Under the pieces are notes generated by a model, which saw only the letters and a list, made by a program, of their open reading frames with translations, was not told the DNA's origin and made no database searches. This document shows positions 8,854-18,020 of a DNA stretch of 50,745 nt, in pieces (position 1 is the stretch's first letter; each line of letters opens with the position of its first letter). The translations under genes and the position numbers were made by a program. The DNA is taken from assembly GCA_913062655.1 (NCBI GenBank), contig CAJXXO010000001.1, forward strand, positions 1-50,745. Reading direction: 5' to 3'. The DNA comes from an uncultured Bacteroidota bacterium. Lineage in GTDB: Bacteria > Bacteroidota > Bacteroidia > Chitinophagales > S012-47.

Positions 8854-9663
8854 ATGAACATTGATTTTCAAGCAGAGCTTTCCCGGATCATCACCGATTA
8901 TGGTCCTACGTTCATCATGGCCATTGTCGTACTCATTCTGGGACTATGGATTATTGGCCGCATTGTTAAGGTGGTCGGTAATGTAATGCAGAAGCGGGGT
9001 GTAGACCCCTCCTTGCAGCCTTTCCTGCGAAGTGTATTGGGGGCCTTGCTCAAGGTGATGCTCTTCATCTCTGTATTGGGCATGGTTGGCATCGAAATGA
9101 CCTCTTTCATTGCCGTACTTGGTGCGGCTGGTTTGGCCGTGGGTCTGGCCCTGCAGGGTAGCCTGGCCAATTTTGCCGGTGGTGTGCTGATCTTGCTGCT
9201 GAAGCCTTTTAAAGTGGGTGACTTTATTGAAGGCGTTGGTCAATCAGGTAGTGTACGAGAGATTCAAATTTTCTATACCTACATCACCACGCCAACAGGG
9301 CAGGAAATCATTGTACCCAACGCTCAACTATCCAACAACGTGGTAAAGAATTACTCTTTCCACAATACCCGCAGACTGGATATGACCTTCGGCATTGGCT
9401 ATGGCGATGATATTGACAAAGCCAAAGGCATCATTTCCAAGTTAGCAGGAGAGGAAACCCGCTTTTTGGATGAGCAGGGGGTTACCATCTTCGTAGAAGC
9501 CCTGGCCGACAGCAGCGTAAACATTCGCCTGCGTGCCTGGACGAAGAATGATGATTACTGGGACATCTACAACAACTTCAACGAGAAGGTGAAGAAGGCA
9601 TTCGATGCCGAAAAGGTGAATATTCCTTTCCCTCAAATGGATGTACACGTACACAATTCTTAA
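8854..9663 (+). CDS. Small-conductance mechanosensitive channel, MscS family
   Basis: A 269-residue protein, the normal size for the minimal MscS core. Three membrane helices (about 17-38, 58-80 and 88-110) are followed by the pore helix pattern GAAGLAVGLALQGSLANFAGG. The beta domain contains KPFKVGDFIEGVGQSGSV and PNAQLSNNVVKNYS. MscS forms a heptameric inner-membrane channel that opens under membrane tension to release solutes during hypo-osmotic shock. The gene has its own -7 box and runs into the DUF3078 gene 6 bp downstream. Confidence 0.93.
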   Translation: MNIDFQAELSRIITDYGPTFIMAIVVLILGLWIIGRIVKVVGNVMQKRGVDPSLQPFLRSVLGALLKVMLFISVLGMVGIEMTSFIAVLGAAGLAVGLALQGSLANFAGGVLILLLKPFKVGDFIEGVGQSGSVREIQIFYTYITTPTGQEIIVPNAQLSNNVVKNYSFHNTRRLDMTFGIGYGDDIDKAKGIISKLAGEETRFLDEQGVTIFVEALADSSVNIRLRAWTKNDDYWDIYNNFNEKVKKAFDAEKVNIPFPQMDVHVHNS

Positions 9664-9669
9664 TAATCT

Positions 9670-10548
9670 ATGATTACACGACTACTGGTAGGGCTGGCAT
9701 TTGTCAGCCTTACTTTTTTGGCGCATGCACAAGAGGACAAAGACTCTACCTGGCTGGTAGGGGGTACTTCGCAAATCAATTTCTCACAGGCCACTTTTAT
9801 CAATTGGTCGGCCGGTGGGGAAAACAACATTGCCGCTACCGGACAACTGGACCTCTTCCTCATCAATAATGGAGACAACCACGTTTGGCGCAATGACTTA
9901 CGCCTGGCCTATGGTCGCATAAAAACAGGTGATCAATTGCGCAAGAGCGATGACATCATTCAGTTTATATCGGCCTACAAGCGGGCTATATCGGAGAAAT
10001 TCAACTACAATGCCACATTAGATTTTCGCACTCAATTTGACCGGGGTTTCAAGTACCCCAATGATTCGGTGGTGATCTCCCACTTTATGGCGCCTGCCTT
10101 CGCGGTGGTATCTACCGGTTTGGAATACCATTGGAAAGATTACATTTCATTCTATCTATCTCCCCTGGCCGGTAAGCTCACCTATGTGCGCGAGGTGGAT
10201 GGCATACAGCCGGAAAACTTCGGAGTGGAACCGGGACAGAATCTACGGGCAGAACTTGGGGCGACCTTCCGGATGTCTGTCAATAAAGAGATTATGGAAA
10301 ATGTGACCGTCATTTCCGACCTGGAATTGTTCTCCAATTACCTGAATGAGCCACAAAATGTGGATATCAACTGGTTGTTCAAGCTCAATATGAAGGTGAA
10401 CAAATTCATTGCCGCTTCGCTTACTACGCAGCTCCTCTACGACCACGATATCCTCATTCCCAAAACCAACGATGCCGGGGAAGAGTATCTTGGGCGGGGC
10501 ACCCAATTCCGGGAGGTGCTCAATATCGGCCTAACCTTCTCATTCTGA
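9670..10548 (+). CDS. DUF3078-family outer-envelope protein
   Basis: A 292-residue protein with a signal peptide ending HAQ (residue 20). The sequence matches the Bacteroidota DUF3078 family: WLVGGTSQINFSQATFINW near the mature N-terminus, then GGENNIA, and alternating amphipathic strands ending in the C-terminal FREVLNIGLTFSF, with a terminal Phe typical of outer-membrane barrels. It is probably an outer-membrane beta-barrel of unknown function. It begins 6 bp after mscS and is probably cotranscribed with it. Confidence 0.78.
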   Translation: MITRLLVGLAFVSLTFLAHAQEDKDSTWLVGGTSQINFSQATFINWSAGGENNIAATGQLDLFLINNGDNHVWRNDLRLAYGRIKTGDQLRKSDDIIQFISAYKRAISEKFNYNATLDFRTQFDRGFKYPNDSVVISHFMAPAFAVVSTGLEYHWKDYISFYLSPLAGKLTYVREVDGIQPENFGVEPGQNLRAELGATFRMSVNKEIMENVTVISDLELFSNYLNEPQNVDINWLFKLNMKVNKFIAASLTTQLLYDHDILIPKTNDAGEEYLGRGTQFREVLNIGLTFSF

Positions 10549-10553
10549 TGCCC

Positions 10554-10580
10554 ATGGGTTAACAAAATTTAACCGCCCAT
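10554..10580. repeat. Inverted repeat in the DUF3078-moxR spacer
   Basis: GGTTAA (10557-10562) and TTAACC (10569-10574) flank a 6-nt spacer, with outer ATGG (10554-10557) and CCAT (10577-10580) that can extend the pairing imperfectly. There is no T-run, so it does not look like an intrinsic terminator. It may be an operator or a weak hairpin. Confidence 0.3.
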
Positions 10581-10616
10581 AAGCATTCATGGGTTCTATG
10601 GCCTGCCTACACCTGT

Positions 10617-10624
10617 TAATTTTG
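10617..10624 (+). promoter_or_regulatory. -7 box upstream of the moxR/bat operon
   Basis: TAATTTTG matches TAnnTTTG exactly and lies 23 bp before the moxR ATG, giving a predicted leader of about 17 nt. No good -33 box is visible at the usual distance. Confidence 0.5.
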
Positions 10625-10647
10625 AAGACCGGGAAAAACAACGAGCT

Positions 10648-11649
10648 ATGGAGACATTGAGTGCAACCGATATTCAGCAGCTCAATGAGCGCATTAAACA
10701 GGAAAGTGCGTTCATCGACCTGCTCAACCTGGAAATCGGTAAAAAGATCGTAGGCCAGCAGTACATGCTGGAGCGACTGTTGATCGGCTTATTGGCACAA
10801 GGGCACATTCTACTGGAAGGGGTACCCGGCCTGGCTAAAACCCTGGCCATTAAATCCCTCGCCTCCGCGGTAAATGCCAAGTTCAGCCGCATTCAGTTTA
10901 CCCCCGACCTGCTGCCGGCTGATGTGGTTGGTACCATGATCTACAGTCCGGCTGACAATAGCTTTCAAGTCAAGAAGGGGCCTGTGTTTGCCAACTTCAT
11001 TCTGGCCGATGAGATCAACCGCGCACCGGCCAAGGTGCAAAGTGCCTTGCTTGAAGCCATGCAGGAGCGGCAAGTGACCATTGGTGATCAGTCTTTTTCA
11101 TTGGAAGAACCATTCCTGGTGCTGGCTACACAAAACCCGATAGAGCAGGAGGGTACTTATCCGCTGCCAGAAGCACAGGTCGATCGTTTTATGCTCAAGG
11201 TGGTGATTACCTACCCGGAACGGGAAGACGAACGACAGATCATTCGTCAAAATCTGCAAACCACGCAAGAAACCATACAACAAGTAGTGAAACCGGAAGA
11301 GGTCCTCAAGGCACGCAACACCGTCCGGGATGTCTATATGGACGAGAAGATCGAAAACTATATCCTCGACATCGTGATGGCTACGCGCCAGCCGGAGCGC
11401 TTCCAACTCAATGACCTGAAGCCACTCATCGCTTATGGAGGATCACCACGTGCCAGCATCAACCTGGCGATGGCGGCCAAGACCTATGCCTTTGTCAAGC
11501 ACCGTGGCTATGTGATCCCGGAAGACATCCGTGCCATCTGCTACGATGTGATGCGCCATCGTGTGGGCATCACCTACGAGGCGGAAGCTGAAAATATAAC
11601 AGCAGAAGATATCATTACCGAAATCCTGAATAAGGTAGAAGTCCCATAA
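10648..11649 (+). CDS. MoxR-family AAA+ ATPase
   Basis: A 333-residue protein with Walker A GVPGLAKT (58-65), Walker B ILADE (about 118-122) followed by INRAPAKVQSALLEAMQE, and sensor 1 LATQNPIEQEGTYPLPEAQ. These are diagnostic of MoxR ATPases, chaperone-like enzymes that work with von Willebrand factor A (VWA) proteins. The gene opens the classical Bacteroidota operon moxR-DUF58-(BatD-like)-batA-batB-batC-batD-batE, so it likely remodels or activates the BatA/BatB VWA complex. The DUF58 gene starts 46 bp downstream. Confidence 0.93.
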   Translation: METLSATDIQQLNERIKQESAFIDLLNLEIGKKIVGQQYMLERLLIGLLAQGHILLEGVPGLAKTLAIKSLASAVNAKFSRIQFTPDLLPADVVGTMIYSPADNSFQVKKGPVFANFILADEINRAPAKVQSALLEAMQERQVTIGDQSFSLEEPFLVLATQNPIEQEGTYPLPEAQVDRFMLKVVITYPEREDERQIIRQNLQTTQETIQQVVKPEEVLKARNTVRDVYMDEKIENYILDIVMATRQPERFQLNDLKPLIAYGGSPRASINLAMAAKTYAFVKHRGYVIPEDIRAICYDVMRHRVGITYEAEAENITAEDIITEILNKVEVP

Positions 11650-11695
11650 CGCATCTTGCACGAACCAGCGAATTCATCGTTTGAACCTCGTTCAC

Positions 11696-12571
11696 ATGGA
11701 CACCAAAGAACTGCTGAAAAAAGTCCGTACAATCGAGATCAAAACGAAGGGGCTCTCCAATCATATTTTCTCCGGAGAATACCACAGCGCCTTCAAAGGG
11801 CGCGGTATGTCTTTTAGCGAAGTGCGGGAATACCAGTATGGCGATGATGTACGCGCCATTGACTGGAACGTAACGGCCCGCTTCAACCACCCTTACGTCA
11901 AGATTTTCGAAGAAGAGCGTGAACTGACGGTGATGCTGCTGGTAGATGTCAGTCGCTCGAGTGCCTTTGGCAGTGTGGAGCAGATCAAGCGCAACATGAT
12001 CACCGAGATCAGTGCAGTGCTGGCCTTTTCTGCCATCAACAACAATGATAAGGTAGGCATGATCCTGTTCTCCGATCAGGTGGAGTTATTTGTACCCCCC
12101 AAGAAGGGTCGCTTTCATATTCTGCGCCTCATTCGCGAATTAATTGACTTTACACCACAGCACAAGGGTACCGACATTGGAGCTGCGATCACCTTCTTCA
12201 ACCAGGTGATCAAGAAGCGGAGTATCGCCTTTGTGCTGAGCGACTTCATGGATACGGGCTATGCGGATGCACTCAGCTTATCGGCCAGAAGACACGACAT
12301 GGTCGGCATTCAGGTGTACGACCAACGCGACCAGTCCTTACCCAATGTAGGCTTGATGGAAGTGTACGATGCGGAGACCGGACAAACCACCTGGCTGGAT
12401 ACGAGCCGAAAAAAGGTGCGCCAGGCCTATGAACAGCAATTTCGCACCTATGACAAGTACCTGCAGGAGGCCTTCCTCCGCTGTGGGAAAGACCAGGTGC
12501 GCATTGGCACCCATCAATCTTACGTACGCGCTTTGATGCAACTTTTTAAAAAACGGGAGGCAGCCCGATGA
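11696..12571 (+). CDS. DUF58 domain protein of the bat operon
   Basis: A protein of 291 residues from the ATG at 11696. A TTG at 11681 is possible in frame, but the family begins with MDTKELLKKVRTIEIKTKG, so the ATG is preferred. The signature EYHSAFKGRGMSFSEVREYQ, then GDDVRAIDWNVTAR, identifies DUF58, a family related to VWA domains. A MIDAS-like LVDVSRSSAFGS follows at about residue 82. In this operon DUF58 proteins are thought to partner the MoxR ATPase and the Bat VWA proteins. The stop overlaps the next start (ATGA). Confidence 0.9.
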   Translation: MDTKELLKKVRTIEIKTKGLSNHIFSGEYHSAFKGRGMSFSEVREYQYGDDVRAIDWNVTARFNHPYVKIFEEERELTVMLLVDVSRSSAFGSVEQIKRNMITEISAVLAFSAINNNDKVGMILFSDQVELFVPPKKGRFHILRLIRELIDFTPQHKGTDIGAAITFFNQVIKKRSIAFVLSDFMDTGYADALSLSARRHDMVGIQVYDQRDQSLPNVGLMEVYDAETGQTTWLDTSRKKVRQAYEQQFRTYDKYLQEAFLRCGKDQVRIGTHQSYVRALMQLFKKREAAR

Positions 12572-13503
12572 AACAATGGTGGTTCATAGTGCTGTTGTGG
12601 TGGCCCATAAGTCTTTGGAGCCAAACGGTAGAGGTGTCCGCCACCCTCGACACCAACCACATTCGCATTGGCGAACCCATTCACCTCACTTTACAAGCAG
12701 TGTACGACACCAGTCTGCAAGTGGAGTGGCCTTTGTTTGACCAGGCGGTACAATCCTTTCCCCTTATAGAAACCTACGACCGGGAGAAGCTGACGGAGGG
12801 ACCACAACATATTGAACGAGGCAGCTATGACATTACTGCCTTTGATACCGGATTCATTGTGCTGGAGCCGATCGCCTTTGGCTTTTACAGGGAGGGAGAA
12901 CCCACCACGGATACCTTTCTTACGGAGCCGCTTTTAGTGCAGGTGGACTTCGTGGAAGTTGACACCACCCAACCCTACAAACCTATCAAAGGTCCGATTG
13001 ATGCCCCCATGACCTGGCGCGAGTGGCTACCCTATGTGGCCATACCGCTTATGCTAGTGGTGCTGGGCCTAATCATCTGGTACCTGTACAAAAAGCAAAA
13101 GGAGAAGCCCCAACCCACACCTGAACCCATAGACCTACCAACGGAACCCGCTCACGTGATCGCACTTCGCGAACTGGAAGCGCTCGAACGGGCAGAACTA
13201 TGGCAGGCCGGTGATTACAAGGAATACCACGACCGCGTATCGGATATTTTGCGCGGCTACATCGAAAGGCGCTTCCATATTGAAGCCCTGGAAAGCACTA
13301 CAGAAGAGCTGATGGTCACCTTTAATAAGGTACCCGTACCGCGGTTACAGGTGGAACAACTGCGTGAAGTGCTTACCATAGCTGACCTGGCCAAGTTTGC
13401 CAAGGTGGAACCATTACCGGAAGAGAATGCCAAGAGCCTGTCGCTGGCCCGAGATTTTATTGCCGCTACTAAAGTGGATGAAAAAGAGGAGGGTGCCGCA
13501 TGA
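12568..13503 (+). CDS. BatD-like single-pass membrane protein of the bat operon
   Basis: A 311-residue protein with a signal peptide (to LWSQ, residue 19). A periplasmic beta-sandwich-like region (VEVSATLDTNHIRIGEPIHLTLQ) resembles the N-terminus of BatD. One membrane helix lies at about 152-172, and a cytoplasmic helical region follows (EYHDRVSDILRGYIERRFHIEALESTTEELM). It overlaps the DUF58 gene by 4 bp and batA by 4 bp (ATGA at both junctions), so it belongs to the same operon. It is shorter than BatD and lacks its repeated sandwich domains. I assign it by position and topology; its function is unknown. Confidence 0.7.
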   Translation: MKQWWFIVLLWWPISLWSQTVEVSATLDTNHIRIGEPIHLTLQAVYDTSLQVEWPLFDQAVQSFPLIETYDREKLTEGPQHIERGSYDITAFDTGFIVLEPIAFGFYREGEPTTDTFLTEPLLVQVDFVEVDTTQPYKPIKGPIDAPMTWREWLPYVAIPLMLVVLGLIIWYLYKKQKEKPQPTPEPIDLPTEPAHVIALRELEALERAELWQAGDYKEYHDRVSDILRGYIERRFHIEALESTTEELMVTFNKVPVPRLQVEQLREVLTIADLAKFAKVEPLPEENAKSLSLARDFIAATKVDEKEEGAA

Positions 13504-14510
13504 TGCAGGAGCTCCGACAGATCGTATTTCAGCATCCGGAGGTTTTGTGGGGCCTGTTGGTAGTACCGCTATTGGTCGCCTGGTACATATGGCGCATCCT
13601 CAGGCGCAGCCCCAGGATGATGCTCTCCTCCACCGCACCGCTACGAAAATACAGCACCAGTTGGCGGGGCTATGCCCGGCATGTGTTGTTTGGCCTACGC
13701 ATGTTGGCGGTGATCGCTGCCATTATTGCCCTGGCTCGGCCCATCATTCCCAACTACGAATCAGAGATCGAAACGGAAGGTATCGACATTGTGATGGCAC
13801 TCGATATTTCCAGCAGTATGTTGGCCAAAGACTTTAAGCCCAACCGCCTGGAAGCCGCCAAAGAAGTAGCCAAAGATTTTATCGAAAGCCGACCCAATGA
13901 CCGAATCGGTTTGGTGGTGTTTGGTGGGGAGGCCTTTACCCAGTGCCCCATTACCATCGACCACCAGATTTTGACACAATTCATGAGCGACCTGGAGTCG
14001 GGACTGCTGAAAGACGGTACGGCCATTGGCTCGGGGCTGGGCGTGGCTGTCAACCGACTGCGGGAAAGCGAAGTGGCCAGCAAGGTAATTATTCTGCTCA
14101 CAGATGGGGTCAACAACTCTGGGGCTACCGACCCGCTGACGGCAGCGGAACTGGCGGAGAAATTCAACATCCGTGTGTACACGATTGGTGTCGGCAAGGA
14201 AGGCAAAGCCTATTCTCCGGTCGGCATTTACCCGGATGGTTCTTTTGCCTACGACTATGTGGAGGTACGCATTGACGAAGCGCTATTGGAAGATATCGCG
14301 GAGCAAACCGGTGGCGCCTATTTCCGCGCAACCGACAATGCCAGTCTGCAAGCCATCTACAATGAGATCGATGCGATGGAAAAGTCGAGGGTGCGGGTGA
14401 GCACGTTGCCCAAACCGATCGATCGGTATTGGTGGCCGACTGCTTTGGCTTTAGGATTATTAACGGTTGAATTGGTGACACGCAACACGATTTTGCGTTC
14501 AATGACATAG
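13500..14510 (+). CDS. batA: BatA, VWA-domain membrane protein
   Basis: A 336-residue protein: membrane helices at about 17-32 and 63-83, a VWA domain with the complete MIDAS DISSS (102-106) and the later TDGVNNSG, and a C-terminal helix (about 312-330). BatA and BatB are paired inner-membrane VWA proteins named for Bacteroides aerotolerance; they are thought to act with MoxR and the TPR proteins in oxygen or envelope stress tolerance. The start is either of two adjacent ATGs (13500 or 13503); the first overlaps the previous stop. batB follows after 2 bp. Confidence 0.92.
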   Translation: MMQELRQIVFQHPEVLWGLLVVPLLVAWYIWRILRRSPRMMLSSTAPLRKYSTSWRGYARHVLFGLRMLAVIAAIIALARPIIPNYESEIETEGIDIVMALDISSSMLAKDFKPNRLEAAKEVAKDFIESRPNDRIGLVVFGGEAFTQCPITIDHQILTQFMSDLESGLLKDGTAIGSGLGVAVNRLRESEVASKVIILLTDGVNNSGATDPLTAAELAEKFNIRVYTIGVGKEGKAYSPVGIYPDGSFAYDYVEVRIDEALLEDIAEQTGGAYFRATDNASLQAIYNEIDAMEKSRVRVSTLPKPIDRYWWPTALALGLLTVELVTRNTILRSMT

Positions 14511-14512
14511 CC

Positions 14513-15547
14513 ATGGAAGCGATACAATTTGAACATCCACAACTGCTTTGGCTGCTCGGTGCTATACCGCTGCTGGTAGCGATTGCCGTGTGGAATCGCT
14601 TTGCCCGACAGCGCGCCCTTAAAAAATGGGGCGACCCGGAGCTGGCCAAGGCTATGATGCCGGAGTTTTCACTGGCTAAGCGCAACCTGAAGCTCACCCT
14701 TGTCCTATTCGGTCTGGCTTTTCTGGTGATTGCAGCCGCAAATCCATTGGTGGGTAAGAAACAACGCGAGGCCAAGCGGGAAGGGATCGATATCATTGTA
14801 GCGCTGGATGTATCAAAATCCATGCTGGCTGAAGACCTGGCACCCAATAGATTAGAACGCGCCCGACAGTTTGTAAGTCGCCTCATCGACCGTCTACAAA
14901 ATGATCGAATAGGCCTGATCATGTTTGCCGGCAATGCCTACCTGCAAATGCCGATGACAGTTGACCACAATGCGGCACAGGTGTTTTTGAGAACCCTTTC
15001 CCCCGACAATGTACCTACACAGGGCACCGCCCTCGCGGCAGCCATTGACTTGAGTGTGGCCGCCTTCGAACGAAGCAAGACGAAAAGCAAAGCCCTGATC
15101 ATACTTTCGGACGGTGAAGACCACGAGGAAGGGGCACTGGAAAAAGCGCAAGCAGCAGCCGAGGAAGGGTTGACCCTCTTCACCATTGGTGTGGGGTCAA
15201 GCAGAGGTGCCCCAGTACCGGAGTATGTGAATGGTGCTAAAAGGGGTTTCAAGACCGACCAGCAAGGCAACATTATACTCTCTAAGCTGAATGAGACGAT
15301 GCTCAACAAATTGGCGGTGGCCGGCAATGGTTATTATTTTAACCTGTCCGGCTCCACGGAACAGCTCAATCAGTTGATGAATGAGTTGGGGCAATTGGAA
15401 AAGACCGCTATTGATCAGGTGAGTACAGACGACTTTGTATCGTATTATCAAATCCCTTTGGCGTTGGGATTGTTATTATTGCTGCTGGATAGCTTGCTGG
15501 GCCGGCATCGCAATCGATTCATCGCAAAAATGCTGGGAACATCATGA
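14513..15547 (+). CDS. batB: BatB, VWA-domain membrane protein
   Basis: A 344-residue paralogue of BatA with the same layout: N-terminal helices (about 10-26 and 60-78), VWA domain with MIDAS DVSKS (99-103), the conserved SDGEDHEEGAL segment, and a C-terminal membrane helix (about 312-330). It begins 2 bp after batA and overlaps batC by 4 bp. The tandem VWA genes suggest a hetero-complex in the inner membrane. Confidence 0.92.
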   Translation: MEAIQFEHPQLLWLLGAIPLLVAIAVWNRFARQRALKKWGDPELAKAMMPEFSLAKRNLKLTLVLFGLAFLVIAAANPLVGKKQREAKREGIDIIVALDVSKSMLAEDLAPNRLERARQFVSRLIDRLQNDRIGLIMFAGNAYLQMPMTVDHNAAQVFLRTLSPDNVPTQGTALAAAIDLSVAAFERSKTKSKALIILSDGEDHEEGALEKAQAAAEEGLTLFTIGVGSSRGAPVPEYVNGAKRGFKTDQQGNIILSKLNETMLNKLAVAGNGYYFNLSGSTEQLNQLMNELGQLEKTAIDQVSTDDFVSYYQIPLALGLLLLLLDSLLGRHRNRFIAKMLGTS

Positions 15548-16287
15548 AAACGATCTTTTACCTTCTACTGATCCTGAGCCCCTTGTGGCTGTGGAGCCAA
15601 TCGGCCAACCGGTCGATCCGGCAAGGGGTGAAGGCGTTTCAGCAAGGCAACTTTACGGAGGCACAGGGTTACTTTGAAGAGGCGGTGAAGGCTGATCCTA
15701 CACAATTTGCCCCGGTATTCAACCAGGGCGATGCCTGGTACGAGATGGATTCGGTATCGCGAGCCGCAGAAGCCTTTCAGACGGCTATTGCCAAGGCGGA
15801 AGACAAAGCAGCCAAAGCACAAGCCTTTCACAACCTGGGTAATACCTTCTTGAAAGCGCAGCAGTATGAACAGAGTGTACAAGCTTTTCAGCAAGCCTTG
15901 CTGCACAACCCGAAGGATGAAGAATCGCGCTACAACCTGGCCTATGCCATGACCAAGCTGCAGGAACAACAGCAGCAAAACCAGGACCAGGAAAACAACC
16001 AAGACCAAAACGAAGAACAAGAGCAGGATAAAGAGCAGCAAGAAAAGCAAGATCAGTCTGACCAGGAGAAGGAGAACGAAGAGCAACAGAATCAACAAGA
16101 CCAGCAGGACCAACAGCAACAAAACGACCAGCAACAAGAGCAAGAGAAACAAGAACAGCAGCAGCAAATTTCCAAGCAGCAGGCAGAGCAGATATTACAG
16201 GCACTGGAAAAGGAAGAACAAAAAATCCAACAGAAGCTGAATAAAAAGGCTGAGGTGAAAACGGAAAAAAAGGAGAAAGACTGGTAA
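15544..16287 (+). CDS. batC: BatC, TPR protein with a long Gln/Glu-rich tail
   Basis: A 247-residue exported protein (signal peptide ending LWSQ, residue 19). TPR units span about 22-135 (AFQQGNFTEAQGYFEEAVKADP, then QAFHNLGNTFLKAQQYEQSVQAFQQALLHNP). A low-complexity stretch at about 140-210 consists almost only of Q, E, D, N and K, followed by a basic C-terminus. Bacteroidota BatC proteins commonly carry such tails; this one is long. TPRs probably link BatA/B to BatD/E in the periplasm. The gene overlaps batB (ATGA), and its TAA overlaps the batD ATG by one base. Confidence 0.88.
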   Translation: MKTIFYLLLILSPLWLWSQSANRSIRQGVKAFQQGNFTEAQGYFEEAVKADPTQFAPVFNQGDAWYEMDSVSRAAEAFQTAIAKAEDKAAKAQAFHNLGNTFLKAQQYEQSVQAFQQALLHNPKDEESRYNLAYAMTKLQEQQQQNQDQENNQDQNEEQEQDKEQQEKQDQSDQEKENEEQQNQQDQQDQQQQNDQQQEQEKQEQQQQISKQQAEQILQALEKEEQKIQQKLNKKAEVKTEKKEKDW

Positions 16288-18020
16288 TGAAGGTGTGGTG
16301 GACCATAGTATTCTTAAGTCTTGCTGCGTGGATGTGGGCGCAAGAGGCTACCTTCTATGCGGAGGTAGACAAGAATGCTGTGGCCAAGGATGGCGTCATT
16401 CGACTGGATATTGTGATTGAAAATGGCGACATGCAATCCTACGAGGCTCCGGCTTTCACCGATTTTGATGTGCTTCGCACTTCGCAGGGCCAGTCTACCA
16501 ATATCACTATTCGCGGTAATCAGCAGGTGATGGTCCGCAGAATCACCCGCTCGTACCTTATTCGTCCCCGAAAAACCGGTCAACTCACTATAGAACCGGC
16601 CAAGGTGCGCATTGAGGGTCAATTGTTGGAGACGGACCCGATCACCGTTACCGTATCGGGCAGCGGCAGCAACCCCAGTCCGAGCCCTTCCCCCAACAAC
16701 CTGCCGAAGAAGAATATTTTCGTCCGGGCTTTCGTCAACAAGACTTCTGCCTATGTAGGAGAGCAGGTATTGCTGAGTTACAAGCTTTACACCGGGCAAA
16801 ACATTGCCAGCTACAACGAGCCCACCACCACCTATGCCGGCTTCTGGAAAGAAGACATTGCTATTAAAAACCCAAGTGTCAAGCGAGAGGTAATCAACGG
16901 TATCGCCTATCGCACGGCCATCGTGAAACAGGTAATTCTCTTTCCTCAACAAAGTGGCACCCTCGATATTCCGGCTGCTGATATGACCGTTGATGTAGAA
17001 TATAATTTCTTCAGCACCCGCAGAATTGAGCTAAAAACCAACGCCCTTTCGCTGGACATACAACCGCTGCCCAACAATGCACCAGCCAGCTTTACCGGTG
17101 CAGTGGGTGACTTGAGCCTGACCACTACCATCAGCGGTGACTCGGCTGCCGTGGACGAGCCTATCACCTTGCGCATGACGCTGAAAGGCAGGACCAATTT
17201 CGACTTATTGGGCGACCCTGTCTTGACACTCCCCAATGGCTTCGAAGTGTACGACCCCAAGATATCTGCCAATACTTCAAAGTCGGGAGGTGTATTGAGT
17301 GGCAGCAAAACCTACGAGTACCTGATTATTCCTCGTCAACCAGGTACCTACAAGCTGGATCCGATTTCGGTCAGCTATTTCGATCCCAAAACGGAAGCCT
17401 ACCAAACCCTCAACACACCGGAATACACCTTCACCATCACCGGTAGTGGCGCACAAGGTGGTGGCAATGTGATCGGGATCAACAAAGAAGACATTGAATT
17501 GCTGGGCGAAGACATTCGCTACATCAAAACGGAGACTGATTGGACACGGGGCAGCGGTACTATTTTGGGTACACCCCTCTTTTGGACGCTGTCAGCCGGT
17601 CCTTTAGCCGCCTGGTTTATACTCTTCTTATTTGTCCGCTGGCGCGATAATCGAGAAGTTGATCCTTTGGCACAAAAACAGCGGAAAGCACTGGCTGCTG
17701 CGCAAAAACAATTGCGTCTGGCAGAAAAAGCGCGCAAGGAAGGCGATAATAAAGGGTTCTTTGATCACATTCGACTGGCCTTGTGGCACTATGCCCGCGA
17801 CCGCTTTGTGATACCGCAACACGAGCTGAATAAGGACACCATCACCGCAGCACTGCAAGAACAGGAGGTGGCAACATCCCTGATAGAACAATATCATCAG
17901 GTACTCGACACTTGCGATATGGCTTTATATGCCCCAATTGGAGGCAGCGAAGCTAAAGATCAGCTAGTGGCTGATGCAAAACAGGTTTTGCAAGACATTC
18001 AAACGGCAGCTAAGGCATGA
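16287..18020 (+). CDS. batD: BatD, oxygen-tolerance protein
   Basis: A 577-residue protein with a signal peptide (ending MWAQ, residue 18). Repeated beta-sandwich units follow (ATFYAEVDKNAVAKDGVIRLDI, and NIFVRAFVNKTSAYVGEQVLLSYKLY). A membrane helix at about 430-450 (FWTLSAGPLAAWFILFLFV) leads into a cytoplasmic helical tail rich in K, A and Q. This is the standard BatD layout (BatD Pfam family). It lies between batC (1-bp stop/start overlap) and batE (4-bp overlap). Confidence 0.92.
   Translation: MKVWWTIVFLSLAAWMWAQEATFYAEVDKNAVAKDGVIRLDIVIENGDMQSYEAPAFTDFDVLRTSQGQSTNITIRGNQQVMVRRITRSYLIRPRKTGQLTIEPAKVRIEGQLLETDPITVTVSGSGSNPSPSPSPNNLPKKNIFVRAFVNKTSAYVGEQVLLSYKLYTGQNIASYNEPTTTYAGFWKEDIAIKNPSVKREVINGIAYRTAIVKQVILFPQQSGTLDIPAADMTVDVEYNFFSTRRIELKTNALSLDIQPLPNNAPASFTGAVGDLSLTTTISGDSAAVDEPITLRMTLKGRTNFDLLGDPVLTLPNGFEVYDPKISANTSKSGGVLSGSKTYEYLIIPRQPGTYKLDPISVSYFDPKTEAYQTLNTPEYTFTITGSGAQGGGNVIGINKEDIELLGEDIRYIKTETDWTRGSGTILGTPLFWTLSAGPLAAWFILFLFVRWRDNREVDPLAQKQRKALAAAQKQLRLAEKARKEGDNKGFFDHIRLALWHYARDRFVIPQHELNKDTITAALQEQEVATSLIEQYHQVLDTCDMALYAPIGGSEAKDQLVADAKQVLQDIQTAAKA

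Noticed and set aside
8590..8871. A 93-residue minus-strand frame across the padR-mscS spacer
   Set aside because: It overlaps the padR start, the operator pair and the mscS promoter, and has no family match.
10554..10580. Inverted repeat after the DUF3078 gene as a terminator
   Set aside because: The stem is AT-rich, weak and has no T-run, so I list it only as a repeat.
15565..16167. Leu/Val-rich minus-strand frame opposite batC
   Set aside because: It is the complement of the Gln/Glu-rich tail (CAG/GAA read as leucine codons), not a membrane protein gene.
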